A model generated the notes under the pieces. That model had not been told where the DNA came from and searched no databases. It was given only the letters and a program-made list of their open reading frames with translations. Positions 42,698 through 51,703 of a DNA stretch of 64,000 bases are shown here, piece by piece. Source of the stretch: Saccharopolyspora erythraea NRRL 2338 (GTDB lineage Bacteria; Actinomycetota; Actinomycetes; Mycobacteriales; Pseudonocardiaceae); NCBI RefSeq assembly GCF_000062885.1, contig NC_009142.1, positions 6,251,584-6,315,583 of the forward strand, read 5' to 3'. A program made the translations under genes and the position numbers. Position 1 is the stretch's first letter, and the number at the start of each line of letters is the position of its first letter.

Positions 42698-43699
42698 ATG
42701 CCACCGCGTTTCTCCGTGCTCGACCGCTCGCGCACCCGCCAGGGGCAGGGCCACCCCGAAGCGCTGCGGGACACCGTCGCGTTCGCCCGCGAGATCGAGG
42801 CGCTGGGCTACCACCGGTTCTGGGTTTCCGAGCACCACGGCGTCCCGGGTGTGGCCGGATCCGCCCCGACCGTGCTGGCCGCCGCGGTCGCGTCGGCCAC
42901 TTCGCGCATCCGCGTCGGAACCGGTGGCGTGATGCTGCCGAACCACCGGCCGCTGGTGGTGGCCGAGCAGTTCGGGGTGCTGGAGTCGCTGTTCCCCGGC
43001 CGCATCGACATGGGTCTCGGCCGCTCGCTGGGCTTCACCGGGCCGGTCCGGCGCGCGCTCGGCGCGGACAAGGCGGACGCCGAGCGGTTCCGGGAGCAGG
43101 TCGCCGAGCTGCTCGGGTACTTCGCCGGAGACAGGCCCGGCGTGCGGGTGAGCCCGAGCGAAGGGCTGCGCGTCCCCGCGTTCGTGCTCGCCACCGGTGC
43201 CGGCGCCGACCACGCGGCCGAGCTCGGACTCCCGCTGGTGATAGCCGACGTGCGCGGGGAGGACGCGATGCTGCGCGCGATCGAGCGGTACCGCGACCGG
43301 TTCCGGCCGTCCGCCTCGACACCGGCGCCGTACGTGGTCCTCTCTCGCACGGTGGCGGTGGCGGAGACGACCGAACGCGCGTACGAGCTGCTGGTGTCGG
43401 AGGCATGGGCGATGGCCTACTCCCGCACGCGCGGGGTGTTCCCCGCGCTCGCTCCGGTCGACGAGGTGTTGTCGCTGGAGATGACCGATCGCGAGCGGCG
43501 GCTGTTCCAGGAGGCGGTGCGCGCCGACGTCCACGGGACCGAGGACGAGGTCCGCGCGGCTTTGACCCGGCTGGCCGAGCGAACCGGCGCCGACGAAATC
43601 CTGGTCACCACGAGCACTTACGACCGCGGGCGGATGCTGGACTCCTACCGCAGGCTCGCGTCCGTGGCGGGGCTGCTGTCCGCCCCTGTGGGCAGCTGA
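42698..43699 (+). CDS. LLM-class flavin-dependent oxidoreductase (luciferase-like)
   Basis: The protein has 333 residues with a TIM-barrel of the luciferase-like monooxygenase family. FSVLDRSRTRQG, GYHRFWVSEHHGVPGVAGSAP, TSRIRVGTGGVMLPNHRPLVVAEQFG and FPGRIDMGLGRSLGF are the standard N-terminal signatures that shape the flavin site. The enzyme would need reduced FMN or F420. The substrate is unknown. ATG 42698 fits family starts but has no clear binding site, and GTG codons at 42695 and 42671 are alternatives. Confidence 0.87.
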   Translation: MPPRFSVLDRSRTRQGQGHPEALRDTVAFAREIEALGYHRFWVSEHHGVPGVAGSAPTVLAAAVASATSRIRVGTGGVMLPNHRPLVVAEQFGVLESLFPGRIDMGLGRSLGFTGPVRRALGADKADAERFREQVAELLGYFAGDRPGVRVSPSEGLRVPAFVLATGAGADHAAELGLPLVIADVRGEDAMLRAIERYRDRFRPSASTPAPYVVLSRTVAVAETTERAYELLVSEAWAMAYSRTRGVFPALAPVDEVLSLEMTDRERRLFQEAVRADVHGTEDEVRAALTRLAERTGADEILVTTSTYDRGRMLDSYRRLASVAGLLSAPVGS

Positions 43700-43746
43700 C
43701 GAGCCGACGTCCGGCCAGAGCGCGGATTCGGCCTTACGGTGCCGAC

Positions 43747-44520
43747 ATGGTGGACTTCCGCGCTCTGCTGATCGACATCGACGGCGTGCTGACCGTGTCG
43801 TGGCAGCCGCTGCCGGGCAACGTCGAGGCGCTGGCGCGGTTGCGCGCGGCGGGGTTTGGCGTCCGGCTGGTCACCAACACCACGTCGCGGACCCGCTCCT
43901 CCATCGTCCGCGCGCTGCGCACCGGCGGCTTCGACATCGCGACCGACGACGTCATGACCGGCGTGGTGGCCACGGCGGAGTACCTGCGCCGCCACCACCC
44001 CGGCGCCCGGTGCCTGCTGCTCAACAGCGGGGACGTCACCGACGACCTGGAAGGCGTCACGCTCGTCGACGACGACCCCGACGTGGTCGTGCTCGGCGGC
44101 GCGGGCCCGGAGTTCAGCTACGGGGCGATCAACCGCGTGTTCCGCCACGTCCAGCGCGGTGCCGCCTTTGTCGCGATGCACAACAGCCTGCGGTGGCGCA
44201 CGAGCGAGGGGCTCGCCCTGGACAGCGGCGCGTTCCTGCTCGGCATCGAGCGGGCGGCCAACCGCGAGGCGGTGGTGGTCGGCAAGCCCAGCGCGGAGTT
44301 CTTCACCTCGGCGCTGCGCTCCCTGGGGGTCGAGTCCGGGGCGGCGCTGATGGTCGGCGACGACGTCGAGTCCGACGTGCTGGCCGCGCAGCGCCTGGGG
44401 ATCACCGGTGTGCTGGTGCGCACCGGCAAGTACACGGCGGCGACCACCGAGGCCGCTTCGGGTGTGCCCGACCACGTGCTCGACTCGTTCGCCGACGTGC
44501 CGTCCCTGCTCGGGATCTGA
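43747..44520 (+). CDS. HAD-IIA phosphatase (NagD/LHPP-like)
   Basis: The protein has 257 residues. All catalytic motifs are intact: LLIDIDGVLTVSW (DxDG) at residue 7, VRLVTNTTSRTRSS (motif II), AVVVGKPSAEFF with the motif III lysine, and LMVGDDVESDVLAAQ (motif IV). The cap lies between motifs II and III, as in HAD-IIA. The TNTTS loop resembles LHPP-type pyrophosphatases and NagD-type nucleotide phosphatases. It is 47 bases after the monooxygenase gene on the same strand. Confidence 0.88.
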   Translation: MVDFRALLIDIDGVLTVSWQPLPGNVEALARLRAAGFGVRLVTNTTSRTRSSIVRALRTGGFDIATDDVMTGVVATAEYLRRHHPGARCLLLNSGDVTDDLEGVTLVDDDPDVVVLGGAGPEFSYGAINRVFRHVQRGAAFVAMHNSLRWRTSEGLALDSGAFLLGIERAANREAVVVGKPSAEFFTSALRSLGVESGAALMVGDDVESDVLAAQRLGITGVLVRTGKYTAATTEAASGVPDHVLDSFADVPSLLGI

Positions 44521-44566
44521 CCGCCAACCGGTCGTCCGACCAGGCCGGTGGGGCGAGAAGCCGGAA

Positions 44567-45025
44567 TCAGTGCACCGGCAGCAGCACTCCGCGTTCCGAA
44601 GCGGGCCGCGGCCCGATGATCCGGCGCTGCGACTCCTCGATCCGCACGTCGTTGATGCCGGCCTCCCGGCGGCGCATCAGACCGTCCTCGGTGAACTCCC
44701 ACAGCTCGTTGCCGTAGCTGCGCCAGAAAACGCCGTCCGGGTCGTGGCACTCGTACTGGAAGCGCACCGCGATCCGGTCGCCCCGGAAGCCCCACAGCTC
44801 CTTGCGCAGCGCGTAGTCGAGCTCCCGCTGCCACTTCTCGCGCAGGAAGGCGACGATCTCGGCGCGGCCGGTGATGAAGCGGTCCCGGTTGCGCCATACC
44901 GAGTCCTCGGTGTAGGCGAGCGCGACGCGCTCCGGGTCCCGGGTGTTCCAGGCGTCCTCCGCGACCTGCACCTTCTGCAGCGCGGTGTCCTCGTCGAACG
45001 GCGGGAAAGGCGGGCGGGGTGTCAT
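44567..45025 (-). CDS. DUF1348 / NTF2-like protein
   Basis: The protein has 152 residues. Its family signatures are [47 protein letters not shown] (start and core), [33 protein letters not shown] and [13 protein letters not shown] lies seven bases before ATG 45025. It is divergent from a TetR gene with two operators in between, so TetR probably represses it. Enzymatic function unknown. Confidence 0.88.
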   Translation of the reverse strand: MTPRPPFPPFDEDTALQKVQVAEDAWNTRDPERVALAYTEDSVWRNRDRFITGRAEIVAFLREKWQRELDYALRKELWGFRGDRIAVRFQYECHDPDGVFWRSYGNELWEFTEDGLMRRREAGINDVRIEESQRRIIGPRPASERGVLLPVH

Positions 45026-45045
45026 CCGGCGGCTCCAGGTGCGTT

Positions 45046-45097
45046 GGAGAACGGTCGTTCTCCGCTCGGCCGCTACAGTAGAGAACGACCGTTCTCC
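45046..45097. promoter_or_regulatory. Tandem TetR operators with promoter
   Basis: Two inverted-repeat sites, GAGAACG-GT-CGTTCTC (45047-45062) and GAGAACG-AC-CGTTCTC (45081-45096), 34 bases apart, fill the gap between the divergent NTF2-like and TetR genes. TACAGT at 45075-45080 between them looks like the tetR -10 box. Occupation would block both promoters. Confidence 0.8.
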
Positions 45098-45116
45098 TTC
45101 GCCACCGGGAGGCAGC

Positions 45117-45689
45117 GTGCAACGCCGCGAAGCCGAGGAGCGGCTGCTCGACACCGCCGAGGCGCTGTTCTACGAGCGCGGGGTGCAGGCGGTCGGGATG
45201 GCCGAGGTCCGCACCGCCTCCGGCGTCTCGCTCAAGCGGCTCTACCAGTGCTTCGAGTCGAAGGACCGGCTCGTCGAGGCGTACCTGCGCCGCCGCGACG
45301 AACGCTGGCGGGCGTCACTCGACCGCTACGTCACCACCCACCCGGACAGCGGAGTGCTGGCCGTCTTCGACTGGCTCCACGAGTGGTTCACCGAACCCGG
45401 TTTCCGCGGATGCGCCTTCATCAACTCCTTCGGCGAACTGGGGGCCATCTCCCCCGCGGTGGCACGCGCCGCGCAGGATCACAAGGACACCCTGCGCGCC
45501 TACCTGCTTGGCCTGCTGGATGCCCCTGACCAGGAAGAACTCGCCGACCAAGTGCTCGTGCTGATCGACGGGGCCATCACCGGCGCCGCGATCGGCGGCT
45601 CGCCCCGCACCGCGCTCGCCGCCCGCTCGGCCGCTCAAGCACTGGTATCGGCAGCCGAGCGAAACGAGCCGACGAGTTGTCAAGTGTGA
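45117..45689 (+). CDS. TetR family transcriptional regulator
   Basis: The protein has 190 residues. The N-terminal helix-turn-helix is [49 protein letters not shown] (motif residues only). The rest is the variable ligand-binding domain, with a TetR_C-like tail. GGGAGG lies five bases before GTG 45117. Paired operators in the upstream gap indicate autoregulation and control of the divergent DUF1348 gene. Confidence 0.9.
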   Translation: MQRREAEERLLDTAEALFYERGVQAVGMAEVRTASGVSLKRLYQCFESKDRLVEAYLRRRDERWRASLDRYVTTHPDSGVLAVFDWLHEWFTEPGFRGCAFINSFGELGAISPAVARAAQDHKDTLRAYLLGLLDAPDQEELADQVLVLIDGAITGAAIGGSPRTALAARSAAQALVSAAERNEPTSCQV

Positions 45690-45784
45690 CCTGACGCACA
45701 ATTCTTGTCGTGACGGTACGTCGCCAAGCTCGCCGGGACGCGTGACGCCCCGGCTGGCGGGGCCCTCCGGCGAGGAGGCATTCC

Positions 45785-47284
45785 ATGACATTCATGCGTG
45801 TGAAGTCAGCGGAGCAGTCGATACGCGACGCCGAAGCCCCGGAGTTCCGGCTCCGCCGGGTGCTGTCCGCGTGGGACCTGCTGGGCATCGGTATCGGCGC
45901 GATCATCGGCACGGGCATCTTCGTGCTGACCGGGGTGGCCGCGGCCACCGACGCCGGACCGGGAATCGCGATTTCGTTCGTGATATCGGGCATAGCGTGC
46001 GGGCTGGCCGCGCTCTGCTATGCCGAGTTCGCCTCGGTCGTGCCGGTCGCGGGGTCGGCCTACACGTTCTCCTACGCCTCGCTGGGCGAGTTCCTCGCCT
46101 GGATCATCGGCTGGGACCTCGTGCTGGAGTTCATCATCGGCGCCTCGACGGTGTCGGTCGGCTGGTCGCAGTACTTCGTCGAGGCGCTCAGCGCCATCGG
46201 CCTCGGCCTGCCGCCCGCGATGACGGCCGCTCCCGGCGCCGGCGGGGTGGTCAACCTGCCCGCGGCGGTCATCGCGCTGCTGCTCACCATCGTGCTGGTC
46301 GTGGGCATCCGGCTCAGCTCCGCGGTGACCAACGTCGTCGTGGCCATCAAGCTCGCCGTGGTGCTGTTCTTCATCATCTTCGGCGCGTTCTTCGTCAAGG
46401 CCGCGAACTGGAGCCCGTTCATCCCGCCGCACCAGCCACCGGACCCGGGCGCGGCGGGCTCGGCGCTGGACGAGCCGCTGATCAACGCGATCTTCGGGGC
46501 CACCGGCTCCTACGGCCTCAGCGGCCTGGTCGCCGGTGCCGCGCTGGTGTTCTTCGCCTACATCGGCTTCGACATCGTCGCCAGCGGCGCCGAGGAGACC
46601 CGCAAGCCGCAGCGCGACATGCCGATCGGCATCCTGGGCTCGCTGGCGGTCTGCTCGGTGCTCTACGTGCTGGTGTCGCTGGTCATGACCGGCATCGTCA
46701 AGTACACCCAGCTCGACACCGCGGCTCCGATGGCCACGGCGTTCCAGGCCATCGGCGCGCCGTGGGCGGTCGGGCTGGTGTCGCTGGGCGCGATCGCCGG
46801 CCTCACGACGGTGATCCTCATCCTGATGCTGGGGCAGGCCCGGGTCGGGTTCGCCATGAGCCGCGACGGGCTGCTGCCGGTGTGGTTCGCCAAGGTGCAC
46901 CGGAAGTACCGGACGCCCTACCGGATCACGCTCATCACCGGCATCCTGGTGGCGATCATCTCGTCGCTGACGCCGATCGACCTGCTGGCCGAGATGACCA
47001 ACATCGGCACCCTGTTCGCGTTCGTGCTGGTCTCGGCGGGTGTGCTGGTGCTGCGGCGCTCGCGGCCGGACCTGCCTCGTGCGTTCAAGGTCCCGTGGGT
47101 TCCGGTGATCCCGATCCTGGCGGTGCTGTCCTGCCTGTACCTGATGCTCAACCTGGACGGGTGGACGTGGATCCGATTCGGCATCTGGATGGCGATCGGG
47201 CTGGTCGTCTACTTCGCCTACAGCGCCCGCCACAGCAGGCTCGCCAAGGAGCAGTCGATCGAGGAGGCCGCCGGAGGGCTGTGA
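45785..47284 (+). CDS. APC family amino acid permease (cationic amino acid transporter type)
   Basis: The protein has 499 residues with twelve predicted membrane helices. GIGIGAIIGTGIFVLTGVAA in helix 1 is the APC substrate-binding loop, followed by CYAEFASVVPVAGSAYTFSY in helix 3 and FFAYIGFDIVASGAEETRKPQRDMPIGI in helix 6, all strongly conserved in CAT/YfnA-type amino acid transporters. The specificity cannot be told. GAGGAGG precedes the ATG. A 14-bp perfect hairpin follows the stop. Confidence 0.92.
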   Translation: MTFMRVKSAEQSIRDAEAPEFRLRRVLSAWDLLGIGIGAIIGTGIFVLTGVAAATDAGPGIAISFVISGIACGLAALCYAEFASVVPVAGSAYTFSYASLGEFLAWIIGWDLVLEFIIGASTVSVGWSQYFVEALSAIGLGLPPAMTAAPGAGGVVNLPAAVIALLLTIVLVVGIRLSSAVTNVVVAIKLAVVLFFIIFGAFFVKAANWSPFIPPHQPPDPGAAGSALDEPLINAIFGATGSYGLSGLVAGAALVFFAYIGFDIVASGAEETRKPQRDMPIGILGSLAVCSVLYVLVSLVMTGIVKYTQLDTAAPMATAFQAIGAPWAVGLVSLGAIAGLTTVILILMLGQARVGFAMSRDGLLPVWFAKVHRKYRTPYRITLITGILVAIISSLTPIDLLAEMTNIGTLFAFVLVSAGVLVLRRSRPDLPRAFKVPWVPVIPILAVLSCLYLMLNLDGWTWIRFGIWMAIGLVVYFAYSARHSRLAKEQSIEEAAGGL

Positions 47285-47303
47285 GCCTCGGCCGACTCGA
47301 ACA

Positions 47304-47334
47304 GGGGTGGCCCCGCGCGGCGCGGGGCCACCCC
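47304..47334 (+). terminator. Terminator of the APC permease gene
   Basis: A 14-bp perfect stem (47304-47317 with 47321-47334) with a 3-base loop begins 20 bases after the stop. Confidence 0.85.
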
Positions 47335-47355
47335 GTCGCACTCCGGGGCTCGGCG

Positions 47356-47380
47356 GACGCCGCGGCAGGGGCGCGGCGTC
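47356..47380 (-). terminator. Terminator of the UBP zinc finger gene
   Basis: A 9-bp perfect stem GACGCCGCG/CGCGGCGTC (47356-47364 with 47372-47380) lies 34 bases beyond the minus-strand stop. Confidence 0.65.
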
Positions 47381-47413
47381 AGCCCCTTCGCGGACCAGTG
47401 CTGAAACGCTCCC

Positions 47414-47683
47414 CTAGCCGATCCGTTCGTCCACGTAGCACCACTGCCAGGACTCCCCCGGCTCGAACGAGCGCACCACCGGGTGGCTGGTGCGGTGGTA
47501 GTGCGCGGTGGCGTGGCGCATCGGACTGGAGTCGCAGCAACCCACGTGCCCGCACTCGGTGCAGATCCGCAGGTGCGTCCAGTCGTGGCGGTCCTCGGCC
47601 AGGCACTCCTCGCAGCCGTCCGGGCTGCTCGGTGTCGGCTTGCGCGCATCGGCCGACACCAGGTGCTCACAACTCGCTGCCAT
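47414..47683 (-). CDS. UBP-type zinc finger protein
   Basis: The protein has 89 residues. CEHL, CEECLAEDRHDWTHLRICTECGHVGCCDSSPMRHATAHYHRTSHPVV contains the Cys/His zinc-binding pattern of the ubiquitin-hydrolase-type (ZnF-UBP) finger. In actinobacteria this finger stands alone or next to ion antiporter genes, as here (antiporter at 47825, divergent). CGAGGAGG precedes ATG 47683. Its partner is unknown, since the organism has no ubiquitin. Confidence 0.88.
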   Translation of the reverse strand: MAASCEHLVSADARKPTPSSPDGCEECLAEDRHDWTHLRICTECGHVGCCDSSPMRHATAHYHRTSHPVVRSFEPGESWQWCYVDERIG

Positions 47684-47824
47684 CGCGTGACCTCCTCGGT
47701 CGGCTCGCGGCAGGGCGTCGCCGGGCGTGCGGCTCGGCGCGTCGTGCCGAATCCTTCCCTCGGGGAAACGACGTCCCCGAACCTAGCCCGCGGTCGCGGG
47801 CCGCGCAGCCGAGCGGGAGGAAGC

Positions 47825-49396
47825 ATGCACGACCTGCCGGAGCTGATGGCCCTGCTCGCGGGCGCCCTGGCGGTGACGGCGCTGGCCAGGCGGTTGGGGT
47901 TCTCCGCGCCGCTGGCCCTGGTCGTGGTGGGCCTGGCGATGTCGTACCTGCCGGGGCTGCCCGACTACCAGCTCGACCCGGAGATCGTGCTGGTGCTGAT
48001 CATCGCGCCGCTGCTGTACTCGGCGGCGCTGCGCAGCTCGTCGATCGGCATCAAGGCCAACCTGCGCCCCATCGGGCTGCTGGCGTTCGGGCTCGTGCTG
48101 TTCAGCACCCTGGCCGCCGGGCTCGTCGCCTGGCGGCTGGTGCCGGGCATGTCGCTGGGCGTGGCGCTGGTGCTCGGCGCGGTCGTCGCCCCGCCCGACG
48201 CGGTGGCCGCGATCGCGATCGGCCGCAGGCTGGGACTGCCGCGCCGGATCATGACGGTGCTCGGCGGCGAGAGCCTGGTCAACGACGCGACCGCGCTGAC
48301 CGCCTACCGGGTGGCCATCGCCGCGGTGATCGGGTCCGGGCTGTCGCTGCTGGGCGGCGTCGGGATGTTCCTGCTGGCCGCCGCGGGCGGGCTCGTCGTC
48401 GGCTACGTCGTGGGGTGGCTCGTGCACCAGGTCCGCGCCCGCCTCGACGACGGCAACCTGGAAAGCGCCGTCGGGCTGCTGGTCCCGTTCGCCACCTACC
48501 TGCTGGCCGAGGAGATCCACGCCTCGGGCGTCTTGGCCGTGGTGGTGGCCGGGCTCTACCTCGGGCACCGCGCCCCCGCGTCCGACGCGGCGACCCGCCT
48601 GCAGGACCGGGCGGTGTGGGACGCCGCCGACACCCTGCTCGAAGCGATGGTCTTCGCCCTCATCGGGCTCCAGCTGCGCACCGTCGTCGAGGGCGTCTCC
48701 GCCGACCTGCTGCCGCTGACCGCCGCCGGGCTCGCGGTGACGGCCGCGGTCGTCGCGGCCCGCGCTCTGTGGGTGTTCAGCACCTTGTACGCGCCGTCGT
48801 GGTTGTCGGGGAAGCGGGACGCGCCGCCGTGGCGGCACGCCGTCGTCGTGTCGTGGTCGGGCATGCGCGGTGTCGTGTCGCTGGCCGCCGCGTCGGCCGT
48901 ACCGGTCGCGACGCTGTCCGGTGCGCCCTTCCCGGACCGCGCCGAGGTGATGTTCCTGGCCTTCTTCGTCACCCTCGCCACGCTGCTCCTGCACGGGTCG
49001 ACGCTGCCGTGGCTCATCCGGCTGCTGGGCGTGCGGGGCCAGGAGAGCTACACCGACGCGCTCGCCGAAGCCGAGGCGCAGCACAACGCCGCCCGCGCGG
49101 CACGGGACCGGCTCGACGACCTGACGCGGGAGTCCGAGCCGCCGGGCATGGTCGCCGACCGGCTCCGGCAGGCCGCCCAGCACCGCAGCAACCAGGCGTG
49201 GGAACGGCTCGGGCGGTCGTCCGACGAGGTCGGCGAGAGCCCCAGCGAGGCGTACCGGAGGCTGCGGGGCGAGATGCTGGCCGCCGAGCGGGACGTGTTC
49301 GTGCGCTTCCGCGACGAGCACCGCATCGACGACGAGGTCCTGCGGCGGGTGCTGCACGAGCTGGACCTGGAGGAGCTGATGCTCCGGCGGGAGTGA
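47825..49396 (+). CDS. CPA1-type Na+/H+ antiporter
   Basis: The protein has 523 residues. About twelve membrane helices span residues 5-400. VLGAVVAPPDAVAAIAIGRRLGLP and GGESLVNDATALTAYRV carry the paired acidic residues that bind the cation, and VVSWSGMRGVVSLAAASAVP is the conserved late helix. The C-terminal 120 residues are a soluble, charged helical tail, often regulatory. GGGAGGAAGC precedes ATG 47825. The protein exchanges cations for protons and helps pH or salt tolerance. Confidence 0.92.
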   Translation: MHDLPELMALLAGALAVTALARRLGFSAPLALVVVGLAMSYLPGLPDYQLDPEIVLVLIIAPLLYSAALRSSSIGIKANLRPIGLLAFGLVLFSTLAAGLVAWRLVPGMSLGVALVLGAVVAPPDAVAAIAIGRRLGLPRRIMTVLGGESLVNDATALTAYRVAIAAVIGSGLSLLGGVGMFLLAAAGGLVVGYVVGWLVHQVRARLDDGNLESAVGLLVPFATYLLAEEIHASGVLAVVVAGLYLGHRAPASDAATRLQDRAVWDAADTLLEAMVFALIGLQLRTVVEGVSADLLPLTAAGLAVTAAVVAARALWVFSTLYAPSWLSGKRDAPPWRHAVVVSWSGMRGVVSLAAASAVPVATLSGAPFPDRAEVMFLAFFVTLATLLLHGSTLPWLIRLLGVRGQESYTDALAEAEAQHNAARAARDRLDDLTRESEPPGMVADRLRQAAQHRSNQAWERLGRSSDEVGESPSEAYRRLRGEMLAAERDVFVRFRDEHRIDDEVLRRVLHELDLEELMLRRE

Positions 49397-49526
49397 CCGC
49401 GGGGGCGGAGCGGCGGGCGCGGCCTGGTGAGGCAGCTGGTCGGAGGCCGACGACCGTCGGGAGGAGCCGCGGGAGCCGGTCGGGCTGGCGGAGGACTGGC
49501 GATGCCTCCCGGCTGCCCTTGCGGGC

Positions 49527-50318
49527 TCAGACGTCGAGGTAGCCGAGCTGCGAGGAGAGTTCCTTGGCCGCGACGCGCATCGCGCCGACGACCTCCCGCA
49601 TGCGGCGGCGCGAGAAGCGGTAGGACGGCCCCGACGCACTGAGCGCGGCGATCACCGCGCCGTCGTAGCTGTAGACGGCGACGGCCGCGGCGTTGAGACC
49701 CAGCTCCAGCTCCTCGTAGCTGGTCGCGTAGCCGTCGCGCACTATCGCCTCGAAGTCCTTGCGCAGCTCGGCGGCGTCGGTGACGGTCCGGGTGGTGTAG
49801 CGCTCCAGCGGCTCGCCGAGCAGGTCGTCCTGGTCCTCCGGCGGGGCGTGGGCCAGCAGGACCTTGCCGCTGGACGTCGCGTGCAGCGGCGTGCGCTGCC
49901 CGACCCAGTTGTGCGCGGTGACCGAGGCGGTGCCCCTGGCCTGGCTGATGTTGATCGCGACGTCGTTGTCCCGGATCGCGATGTTGACCGTCTCGCCGAG
50001 CTCGGCGGCGAGGGAGTCGCAGAACGGACGCCCGAGGCGGGGCAGGTCCATCCGCTCGGTGGCGGCGCCCGCCAGCCGGACGATCCCGAAGCCGATCGCG
50101 TACTTGCCGCGTTCGCCGAGCTGTTCGACCAGCCCGCGCGCCTCCAGCACGCTGACCAGCCGCGACGCGGTCGACTTGTGCACGCCGAGCTCACCGGCGA
50201 TCTCGGTGATGCCGGCTTCCCCGTTGCGCGCAAGCAGCTCCAGGACGGTCACAGCCCTGTCGACGGACTGCACCAGGGCACCGGAACTCCTCCCGTGGGC
50301 GGCGTCTGCGTTACTCAC
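49527..50318 (-). CDS. IclR family transcriptional regulator
   Basis: The protein has 263 residues. The winged helix-turn-helix is in SVDRAVTVLELLARNGEAGITEIAGELGVHKSTASRLVSVLE (residues 18-60), and the effector domain includes LHATSSGKVLLAH and the C-terminal GPSYRFS. The GTG start has no strong site. It is divergent from the FAD reductase gene and a symmetric element at 50402-50439 lies between them, so it probably controls that gene. The effector is unknown. IclR proteins of this kind often sense aromatic or one-carbon compounds. Confidence 0.88.
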   Translation of the reverse strand: MSNADAAHGRSSGALVQSVDRAVTVLELLARNGEAGITEIAGELGVHKSTASRLVSVLEARGLVEQLGERGKYAIGFGIVRLAGAATERMDLPRLGRPFCDSLAAELGETVNIAIRDNDVAINISQARGTASVTAHNWVGQRTPLHATSSGKVLLAHAPPEDQDDLLGEPLERYTTRTVTDAAELRKDFEAIVRDGYATSYEELELGLNAAAVAVYSYDGAVIAALSASGPSYRFSRRRMREVVGAMRVAAKELSSQLGYLDV

Positions 50319-50401
50319 GCGTCAACCGTATCGGTTCCGGCGGGACATTTCGTCAACCATCCGCACGCCCCCTTGACGTTGGTTCGATGCGAAGGCAGAT
50401 T

Positions 50402-50439
50402 CGTTGCACATGATACTCTCTGTTCCCTAATGCGCAACG
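50402..50439. promoter_or_regulatory. Candidate IclR operator
   Basis: CGTTGCACA (50402-50410) and TGCGCAACG (50431-50439) form an inverted repeat with one mismatched pair (8 of 9) and a 20-base spacer. It lies in the gap between the divergent iclR and ferredoxin reductase genes, just before a ribosome binding site. Confidence 0.5.
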
Positions 50440-50448
50440 GAGGTCCTG

Positions 50449-50487
50449 TTGGCGATCGTTCCCACGGACGCTGGGGTCATGGCGTGA
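50449..50487 (+). CDS. 12-residue leader peptide before the FAD reductase
   Basis: TTG 50449 lies five bases after a perfect GGAGG (50439-50443). The frame encodes about 12 residues and stops with TGA that overlaps the next GTG (GTGA). It is the only well-placed start, so it could couple translation or be the end of a deleted upstream gene, such as a ferredoxin. Confidence 0.4.
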   Translation: MAIVPTDAGVMA

Positions 50488-51656
50488 GAACCGTTGTCGT
50501 CGTCGGCGCCGCCCTGGCGGGCTGGCGGGCGGCGCAGGAGCTGCGGGAGCAGGGCTTCACGGGACGGCTGGTGCTGGTGGGGGCCGAGGAGCGCCGGCCG
50601 TACGACCGGCAGCCGCTGTCCAAGGAGTTCCTGACAGGCAACCTGGACTCCGGCGAGCTGGCGCTGGACGGCGCGGACGAGGAAGCCGCGCTCGACGCCG
50701 AGTGGAGGCTCGGTGTCCCAGCCATCGGACTGGACAGCCGGTCCGCTGAAGTCGTCCTCGCCGACGGGTCACGAATTCACACCGATGGAGTAGTGCTGGC
50801 GACCGGCGCGGAGCGGGCGACGCTGCCCGGGGCGCCGGCGCACCGCCTGCACACCCTCGACGACGCGCACGCGCTGAAAGCCGACATCCGCGCCGGCGCG
50901 CGGGTGGTGGTCGTCGGCGGCGGGCTGGTCGGCTCGGAGGTCGCGGCCAGTTGCCGGTCGCTCGGGGCGCAGGTGACGGTGGTCGACGCCCAGCACCTGC
51001 CGATGGCCCGCACCTTCGGCATCGAGATCGCACCGCTGTGCGCGGCGCTGCACGAGGACCACGGCGTGCGGCTGCGGTTCGGGACGCCGGCGACGCGGGT
51101 GCTCGGCGAGGACCGGGTCACCGGCGTCGAGCTGGCCGACGGCCGGGTGATCCCGGCGGAGGCGGTGGTCACCGACGTCGGCAGCAAGCCGGCGGCGGAG
51201 TGGCTCCGCGGCTCCGGGGTCAGGCTGCGGGACGGCGTGCTCACCGACTCCGGGTGCGTGACCAGGGTGCCGAACGTGGTCGCCGTCGGCGACGTCGCGC
51301 GCTACCAGCCGGTGCACCGCAACCACACCGTCCGCGGCAGCCACTGGTCGACGGCGGCGAACCAGCCGCCGGTGGCGGTGCGCAACCTGCTGGCGGGGCG
51401 GACGGTCGAGCACTACACCGGCATCCCGCACCTGTGGTCGCGGCAGCACGGCTCGACGTTCCAGTTCGCCGGGTACGCCGGTCCGAAGGACCGCATCGAC
51501 GTCGTCGACGGCTCGCCCGGCGCGCGCCGGTTCGTCGCCACCTACCAGCGGGGCGGCCGGATGGTGGCGGTGTTCGCGATGAACAGCCCGCGCCAGTTCG
51601 CCGTCCACCGCCGCCGCCTCGCCGCGACCCTCACCCCCGCCCTGGCGAAGGGATAG
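50484..51656 (+). CDS. FAD-dependent ferredoxin reductase-like oxidoreductase
   Basis: The protein has 390 residues. VVVVGAALAGWRAAQELREQG is the FAD-binding loop, YDRQPLSKEFLTG follows, and the NAD(P)H loop is VVVVGGGLVGSEVAASCRSLG near residue 140. NVVAVGDVARYQ and the C-terminal HYTGIPHLWSRQHGSTFQFAGYA are typical of rhodocoxin/putidaredoxin reductase and dioxygenase reductase components. Such enzymes pass electrons to a ferredoxin or Rieske oxygenase, but neither is adjacent here. GTG 50484 overlaps the leader stop. Confidence 0.86.
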   Translation: MRTVVVVGAALAGWRAAQELREQGFTGRLVLVGAEERRPYDRQPLSKEFLTGNLDSGELALDGADEEAALDAEWRLGVPAIGLDSRSAEVVLADGSRIHTDGVVLATGAERATLPGAPAHRLHTLDDAHALKADIRAGARVVVVGGGLVGSEVAASCRSLGAQVTVVDAQHLPMARTFGIEIAPLCAALHEDHGVRLRFGTPATRVLGEDRVTGVELADGRVIPAEAVVTDVGSKPAAEWLRGSGVRLRDGVLTDSGCVTRVPNVVAVGDVARYQPVHRNHTVRGSHWSTAANQPPVAVRNLLAGRTVEHYTGIPHLWSRQHGSTFQFAGYAGPKDRIDVVDGSPGARRFVATYQRGGRMVAVFAMNSPRQFAVHRRRLAATLTPALAKG

Positions 51657-51703
51657 GAGTTCGCAAGCGGCGTCGGCCCCTGGGGTGTGCGCCAGCTCGC
51701 TGC

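Noticed and set aside
45742-49542. Plus-strand frame of 1266 codons
   Set aside because: It is a shadow of the APC permease and antiporter genes. The product is arginine/glycine-rich low complexity and crosses two terminators.
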